From Mytilisepta virgata (Eukaryota; Mollusca; Bivalvia; Mytilida; Mytilidae): 64,000 nucleotides of DNA. The DNA lies in NCBI GenBank assembly GCA_028015205.1, contig CM051516.1, forward strand, positions 31,634,230-31,698,229, read 5' to 3'. Positions 58,057-64,000 of the stretch are shown piece after piece. Numbering within the stretch: position 1 is the first letter of the stretch; every line of letters starts with the position of its first letter. The position numbers and the translations under genes were made by a program. Under the pieces are notes generated by a model, which worked only from the letters and a program-made list of their open reading frames with translations, did not search any database and was not told where the DNA came from.

Positions 58057-59430
58057 TATGTATTAATAAAGGGAAATAAAATACTTCATATACTTCTCAC
58101 AATATTTTGGTCAATTATCATCCAGATATATGCCAAATTCCACCAGAATCAAAATTCTTAGGCCGTAAAAAATGCAAGTCTCCCTTTCAGTTTCAAAATA
58201 TCAACATGTTTGGACATGAAATGTTTGAGAAATTCAACATTAGATCTGATTATGTATTAATAAAGGGTATTCATATACTTCTCAACATATTTTGGTCAAT
58301 TATCATCCAGATATATACCAAATTCCACCAGAATCAAAATTCTTAGGCCATAAAAAATGCATGTCTCCCCTTGATTTTCAAAATATCAACATGTTTGGAG
58401 ATGAAATGTTTCAGAAATTCATCATTAAACCCACCTATGTATTAATAAAGGGAATTTATATACTTCTAAACATATTTTGGTCAATTATCATTCAAAATTA
58501 TACCAAATTCCACCAGAGTTACAATTCTTAGGCCGTAAAAAATGCAAGTCTCCACCTGGGTTTCAAAATATCAAAATGTTTGGACATGAAATGTTTCAGA
58601 AATTCATTATTATACACAACTATGTATTAAAAAAGGGAATTCATATACTTCTCCACATATTTTGGCCATTTATCATCCAAATATATACCAAATTCCACCA
58701 GAATCAAAATTCTTAGGCAGTAAAAAATGCAAGTCTCCCCTTGATTTTCAAAATATCAACATGTTTGGAGATGAAATGTTTCAGAAATTCATCATTATAC
58801 CCAACTCTGTATTAATAAGGGAATTTATATACTCCTCAACATATTTTGGTCATTTATCATCCAAATATATACCAAATTCCATTAGAATCAAAAATTCTTA
58901 GGCCGTAAAAAATGCAAGTCTCCCCCTGGGTTTCAAAATATCAACATGTTTGGACATGAAATGTTTCAGAAATTCATTATTATAAACAACTATGTATTAA
59001 TAAAGGGAATTTATATACTTCTCAACATATTTTGGTCAATTATCATCCAGATATATACCAAATTCCAACAGAATCAAGATTCTTAGGCCATAAAAAATGC
59101 AAGTCTCCCCTTGATTTTCAAAATATCAACATGTTTGGAGATGAAATGTGTCAGAAATTCATCATTAAACCCAGCTATGTATTAATAAAGGGAATTTATA
59201 TACTTCTAAACATATTTTGGTCAATTATCATTCAAAATTATACCAAATTCCACCTGAGTCAAAATTCTTAGGCCATAAAAAATGCTAGTCTCCCTTTGAT
59301 TTTCAAAATATCAACATGTTTGGACATGAAATGTTTCAGAAATTCATCATTATACCTGACTATGTATTAATGAAGGTAATTCATATACTTCTCAACATAT
59401 TTTGGTCATTTATCATCCAAATATATACCC
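58057..59430 (+). repeat. 185-bp satellite array, forward copies
   Basis: The word TATGTATTAATAAAGGG recurs at about 58057, 58251, 58435, 58621, 58805, 58991, 59175 and 59361, a period of 184-186 bp after the first. Monomers share 'acatattttggtcaatt' and 'cttaggccgtaaaaaatgc'. Because 185 is not divisible by three, each monomer yields near-identical 79-codon ORFs every 185 bases that are not genes. Confidence 0.93.
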
Positions 59431-60010
59431 AAGAAGAGACTTGCAATTTTTACGGCCTAAGATTTGGAACTCTGATGGGATTTGGAATATTTTTGGACAA
59501 TAAATGACCAAAATATGTTGAGAAGTATATTATTTCCCTTTATTAATATATAGTTAATTATAATAATTAATTTCTGATGTTTTTTATGTCCATACATCTA
59601 AGTATTTTGAGACCCAAGGAAAGAATTGCAATTTTTACGGCCTAAGATTTGTAACTTGGATTTGACTTGGAATATTTTTGAACAATAAATGACCAAAATA
59701 TGTTGAGAAGTATATTATTTTCCTTTATTAATATATAGTGACCTATAATAATTTATTTCTGAAGCATTTCATGTCCGTACACCTAGAAATTTAGTGACCC
59801 AAGAGGAGACTTGCAATTTTTACGCCCTAAGATTTGGAACTCTGATGGGATTTGGAATATTTTTGGACAATAAATGACCAAAATATGTTGAGAAGTATAT
59901 TATTTCCCTTTATTAATATATAGTGAGGTATTATAATTAATTTCTGAAGCATTTCATGTCCATACACCTAGAAATTTAGTGACTCAAGAGTAGACTTGCA
60001 ATTTTGTCGG
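59431..60010 (-). repeat. 185-bp satellite array, inverted copies
   Basis: From about 59431 the same monomer appears reversed: gacttgcaatttttacggcc, gaccaaaatatgttgag and the tattaatatatag end recur at 59541, 59726 and 59912 (period 185-186). These copies lack some blocks of the forward ones, but the pairing to 58.8-59.4 kb would form a hairpin hundreds of bases long. Confidence 0.88.
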
Positions 60011-60025
60011 GATAAGATATGTAAT

Positions 60026-60620
60026 CTGTCAAGTATTAAATTTGTTCTAATATTTAGAAATTTCTATGGTTACTCATATAATTTGTTGAAAACCTTGCTT
60101 ATATTATGTACTTATACCATACAAGATATTGTGTTCATTGAATTATTGAAATGTGGGGAAAAAAATTTAATATATGGTAAGAATACAGGAATTTCAATAG
60201 TGTTAATGTTTCATAGACAGTAAGGTATACTTTTTGCCATAAAGAAAACATTTTATAAGCAAATTTGATAAAATTTGGTAAAAAATTTGCAATTGTATTG
60301 TATTTAGGATATACAATATGTCCTACAGTTTAGATAAAAGAATTGAAAATAATTATCCTTCTTGTTTCGACAAAACTGAGCAATTTAAGGCATTTCATGC
60401 ATGAAGTCTGTCAAGTATTAAAACTGTTCTTAAATTTTGAAAGTTCTATGGTTTTTGATATAAATTGAAAAAAAAACCTTGCTTATATTATGTACTTATA
60501 CCATACAAGTTGCCAAGTTAATTGAATCATTGCAAATGTAAGAAAAAAACTTTTAATATACGACAAAAATACAGTAATTCCAATAGTGTTAATGTTTCAT
60601 AGACAGTAAGGTACAATGTG
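60026..60620 (+). repeat. Diverged 382-bp dimer inside the 4.3-kb transposon
   Basis: ctgtcaagtattaaa...ccttgcttatattatgtacttatacc...gtgttaatgtttcatagacagtaaggta occurs at about 60026-60230 and again, diverged, at 60408-60612. The intervening sequence is AT-rich. Confidence 0.8.
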
Positions 60621-60728
60621 TGCTTTAAAGCAATTTTTTTGTGTAAATTTATAAAAATATGGTAATAAAAAATGTTGGTGTCCTATGTGTTATGAGAATG
60701 AGAAAAATTAAAATGTCCAATAAAATAG

Positions 60729-60950
60729 AGTAACCAAAAAAGTGTTTGTCCCCATTGCCTTTTGAACCGGTGTCAATCCCCTGATAAATTTTGCCTGGTC
60801 CCTAACTACAGTTTGATTGAGATGTATTTAAAAGTGACGAAATCTGTATTAGAGTCAAAAGCTACATTTTACATGGCTCTTGAAGTTCATGAAAATGTAT
60901 GCAATGCCCAAAATGCAATAGAAGCCAAAAACTGCATGCTAGGTGGCTAA
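60729..60950 (+). pseudogene. Coding-like fragment captured in the 4.3-kb transposon
   Basis: A 73-codon open stretch between stops reads SNQKSVCPHCLLNRCQSPDK, then FCLVPNYSLIEMYLKVTKSV, and ends with ENVCNAQNAIEAKNCMLGG and a stop. It has a C-x2-C and further Cys residues, balanced composition and few low-complexity runs, unlike the surrounding AT-rich repeats. There is no convincing ATG. CCTAACTACAG at about 60800-60810 could be a splice acceptor within it. CPHC-type segments occur near the C-terminus of some bivalve multidomain signalling proteins, but I cannot name the family. It may be a captured exon. Confidence 0.35.
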
Positions 60951-61754
60951 CACGATGACATTAAGCAAATTGTGATGGCAGAAATGTTTTACAAACAATT
61001 TCTTAATTGTGAAGAGTACACATGTACTACATTCAACTGGATACTTGTCACATAGTATACATGATCCTTTCTTGGGTACAGGCAGAGATGGGGAAAGGAA
61101 AATTTTTTTTTTTAAGTTTATCCTATTATTGATATCACTTGATACATTTTTATTTCTGTGTCTGATAATTTAATTACCATTAATCAATTTATGTGTGAAA
61201 TAATAGCTGTACTTGCCTTATTTTGGCCAAGTAAACAACTACAGTAGAATCAATTAACATATTAAATTCTATTTTGACCACTATAAGACATAGCTATCAA
61301 CAGTATTTTATTCATGTTTATAAAAGCCCTGATAATCTACAATTCTTTTAAATTACATCTATACAGTCAGTACACATAAACAGGATAGTATTATATGTTC
61401 CCTGACATAAATGAGTTCCCGCTTAGAAATTTTCCTATAAATTACATATAAAACCACAATTTTTCAAAATTTTGTCCTCAAGTTATTAAACATTCGGGAA
61501 TTTATCTTGAGTTATTTGCTCAAATGTTGGTTAAAAGTATATTTTCCTATCAATTGTTAATATAACGGAAACGGTTTGTGAAAGTGAAACTTCCAATTTT
61601 TACACAGGAAGTGCTTTAAATATTTGCACATGCGTGCTTGCATTTTTTACGGAACTTGCGATTTTTACGATACACCGTGTTTGAGAAACTGCGGGTACAA
61701 ACAAATTCTGGACAACAGACAGACAGATGGGCAAACTTTGTTTGCTGGGGGTAT

Positions 61755-62851
61755 CAGGGCTCACCAAACTGGGCGATTAGGGCGATTAAGTCGCCTAATG
61801 CTCGCCAATGTCGCCCTGTCATCGGCTCCAGAGCGACAAATGAGTCGCCCTGTGTTTTTAAGTAAGGCGCCTCCGAACAACGTACGTAAATGTCTGAAGA
61901 CCGTTATTTTCATCTCGAGATTTTTATCTCGAGCCGCCATTTTTTGTTTTCTTGGAGGAAGGGGAAAGAAACGACAAAAAGTAAGCTAGAAAATGAAATG
62001 GCGGCAATCGGAATTCTCGTGATTTTTCATTGGTCACGGTGTTTTTTACTGACCGGTAACAATATGTAGACCTTATTTAAAAATAAATTTAGCGGATTTT
62101 CACATATCTATGCACAAATGGAAATTTTGTCAATACATGTATTGAAAGGTGTTCAAGTAAGGTGAATGGGAATATTTTAAGAGTATGTTTGAGAAAAAAT
62201 AATAGTAAAGAGTATAGATAAATAAATATTAAAAAATAAAATGGCAATAATAAATAAGTTGTGTCAAAAGGTACAAATATTTTTGCTCATATCTGTAACA
62301 GAAATTTTCTTCCAAGTTCGGAGCACCACTGCATAATTTCATTTTTTTTTTTTTTTTTTTTATTTCAAATTATATTCGTCAGTATTTTAAGGCAGCACAT
62401 GATTTAAATTAAACTTCAACAATAGTACAATAGGCCTACCATGGCCAAAATCATGCAGCAATGTACGTTAAAAAAGTGGTGATGAGTCCTGAGACTGGGA
62501 CTCATAAAAATCAGCTGGGACTCACCATTCTGAAAAATGATGAGTCCCAGGACTCATCATGAAAAATTCTCAAAGGATATTGATTAAATGCACATGAGAC
62601 AAAATCTCAGATTATGACTAAAATGGAAGGATATGGAGTAAATGTAGATAAAATCTCAAACAATACAGGATAAAACACAATAAAGGAATGTATAGTATGT
62701 CACTATAAGACACAAAATAACAGGTATTTACTCGACAGGCGACAAATTGGGGGAAAAAACACAGTCTCCCTGGTAGACTTGGAAGTCTCCCTGTTGCTAC
62801 CCTGAGGGAGACTCTGAGTCTCCCTGTTATTTTCAAGTGTGGTGAGCCCTG
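61755..62851. mobile_element. 1.1-kb element with CAGGGCTCACCA ends
   Basis: CAGGGCTCACCA at 61755-61766 matches the reversed right end at 62840-62851; GGTAT is duplicated at 61750-61754 and 62852-62856. Inside are three blocks of iterated words: gggcgatt/agtcgcc (61767-61860), gggactca/tgagtccc (62485-62560) and gtctccctg/cagggagac (62765-62835). It also contains a run of 20 T at 62342-62361. The 121-codon ORF starting at 61624 merely crosses these words. Confidence 0.7.
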
Positions 62852-62856
62852 GGTAT

Positions 62857-64000
62857 AATAAAAGATAGTATGTAGATGTATAACATATATATGCATGTAT
62901 ACTTATGTTCAGCAGTATCAGTCAACTTAAACTTTATAAGAGCAACCATGAATTATTTATTTATTTGGCCAACTAAAATTAATTAGTAGATTTTCATCCA
63001 ACTTTTTGAAAAAAATGGGGCGGGTGGGAGGATTTTAATTTTTATTTTTCATTTCATATGAAACTATATTGTAAGGTGTTATTAATATGTAAACGTTATA
63101 AAATGGCTTATACCGCTTACTACTCTAAGAATCACGAAAACCATGTTGAATTGTTACAGGAAGTTAACAAAAAACGAAATTATTGACACGGATACCGGTA
63201 ACGGAGATGAACAAAATCTGGAAATCGTAAATTTTAGAAAATAAAAAAAATCGGGGCGGCACAATTTTCGAGGGGCGGGCGGGGATGAAAATCTATCAAT
63301 TAATTTTAATTGGCCTTAGGAAGGTGCAAATTGATCCTGGAAATTTTTTTCATGTTTTTTTTGGCAGTATATGATTGCATATTTTCTTTTTCAAAATATA
63401 TTTCTATGTAATTTTTAATCCAGAATTTTTTCTTTGCATTCTAAAACTTGAATTCTTTAATACAAATAATGAACTTCTGAGCCTTTTAAACTCCTTTCCC
63501 TTCCATAAATATCAAATACATAAATGAATAGGCCTAGTTAGTAGAAAATTTGTAACTTAATTGAATTTTTTTTTACTGTAAATATTAAGTTATGTTTTTT
63601 GTTTTTGTTTTTTTTGTTTTTTTTGTTGTGACAGATTTTTTCCCTACTTCAATTTTGCATATAATGAGCAATACATACAACAGAGAACCATTCTGTGGTA
63701 TATTTAGAAACTTAATTTGGTAACATCAGTTGTATGTGACATATGTGGTAAGATTTTGTTAAAAGGTGGTGTAACATTTGCAAGAAGTATTCATGTATGC
63801 CCATTTAAATACCTGCAAAATGATATTTTTACTTGAAATAGTGTAAAGGATATGTTTTTATAGTTTTAATAATGTATTGGTGGAAGTTGGAGAGAACCAA
63901 TGACCTATGTCAGGAAAACTGGCAATCCCTGTCAATTTAGATAGGAGTCGAACACACCATACCAAAAGCTGGATTAAACTCACACACTCATTTCTAACAG
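62857..64000. other. Right flank with nothing recognised
   Basis: AT-rich with T/G homopolymer runs (63580-63630). At 63880-63960 a tRNA B-box-like GTTCGACTCC is readable on the minus strand, possibly a SINE remnant. No exon of the RNF213-like gene was found. Confidence 0.45.

Larger units (their letters stand above)
57372..61674. mobile_element. 4.3-kb TIR transposon (TGTA...TACA ends, 4-bp duplication) carrying a satellite
   Basis: CCGT at 57368-57371 and 61675-61678 flanks the element. Excising one copy restores 'gataagCCGTgtttgagaaactg', the expected sequence of the 167-bp tandem repeat it sits in. TIRs match over about 37 bases (30 identical): 57372-57408 against 61637-61674 reversed, beginning TGTA-G/T-CGTAAAA and including TCCGTAAAAAATG. 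TGT...ACA ends with 4-bp target duplications are typical of Ginger-type DDE transposons, whose transposase resembles retroviral integrase; that assignment is inference. No transposase is visible. The cargo is a 185-bp satellite in both orientations, a 382-bp dimer, a hairpin, and a coding-like fragment at 60729-60950. Confidence 0.8.

Noticed and set aside
58107..59271. Series of near-identical 79-codon ORFs
   Set aside because: They recur every 185 bases with the satellite monomer; the period is not a multiple of three and each ORF reads one monomer in two frames.
61624..61989. 121-codon ORF
   Set aside because: It crosses the TIR of one transposon, a tandem-repeat remnant and the iterated word block of another element.
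62618..62896. Upstream exon of the RNF213-like gene on the minus strand
   Set aside because: The ORF is made of gtctccctg/cagggagac words and the TIR of the 61755-62851 element; no suitable splice sites or helical coding pattern.

Overview
This window looks like nuclear DNA from a bivalve mollusc, most likely a mussel of the Mytilus type. It is AT-rich, has GT-AG introns of 3-15 kb, and is packed with nested repeats. Several repeat words match families I remember as abundant in mussel genomes: the 'ggggtcaattgacaa' unit, the 'atacgaccgcagaggtcg' element and the 'ttgcacaatactgtgcaa' minisatellite. The species assignment rests on memory, not on a search.

Host gene. One large minus-strand gene runs through most of the window. 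Seven exons (52350-52411, 47325-47619, 31676-31777, 18438-18527, 15336-15522, 6718-7005, 375-958) each have AG/GT borders and join in phase into 536 uninterrupted codons. Both ends lie outside the exons seen, and the 3' part continues past the left edge. The protein is a helical, soluble segment that best resembles the large non-catalytic region of RNF213-type (mysterin) E3 ligases. Its introns hold almost everything else. A GC-richer island with a TATA box and a splice donor at 17013-17178 could be an internal first exon. Three plus-strand exon-like pieces (38262-38441, 39595-39728, 45971-46161) suggest remnants or exons of other genes.

Retroelements. 32.56-36.42 kb holds a tyrosine-recombinase retrotransposon (DIRS/Ngaro-like): gag with a CCCH finger, RT, RNase H, tyrosine recombinase. 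It is broken by frameshifts and one stop. A related, more decayed gag copy (20.96-22.44 kb) is fused directly to the 3' end of a LINE (22.44-23.75 kb).

DNA transposons. Several insertions can be proved because they split a tandem repeat and leave a target duplication. 25449-28994 is 3.5 kb with about 82-bp TIRs starting CACGATG/CACAGTG and a 5-bp duplication, which are Transib/RAG-like ends. 57372-61674 is 4.3 kb with TGTA...TACA ends and a 4-bp duplication, and it carries a 185-bp satellite arranged as a large palindrome plus a coding-like fragment. 15649-16560 and 19254-20309 are two copies of a related TGTA-ended family. 55498-55725 is a Harbinger-like MITE. 61755-62851 has a 5-bp duplication. 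Several Tc1/pogo-like MITEs and two long foldback repeats (27.54-27.90 and 29.33-29.94 kb) are also present.

Tandem-repeat-bearing elements. About a dozen copies of one dispersed family, bounded by a GAGGCTC...GAGCCT 5' hairpin and a 3' hairpin ending GTGAGCTAAAAA, fill 1.7-6.4, 7.9-8.9, 23.7-24.6, 28.0-28.4, 43.0-45.3, 47.7-50.2 and 51.7-56.9 kb. Their 150-480 bp monomers create many short spurious ORFs. No rRNA, intact tRNA or CRISPR was seen.
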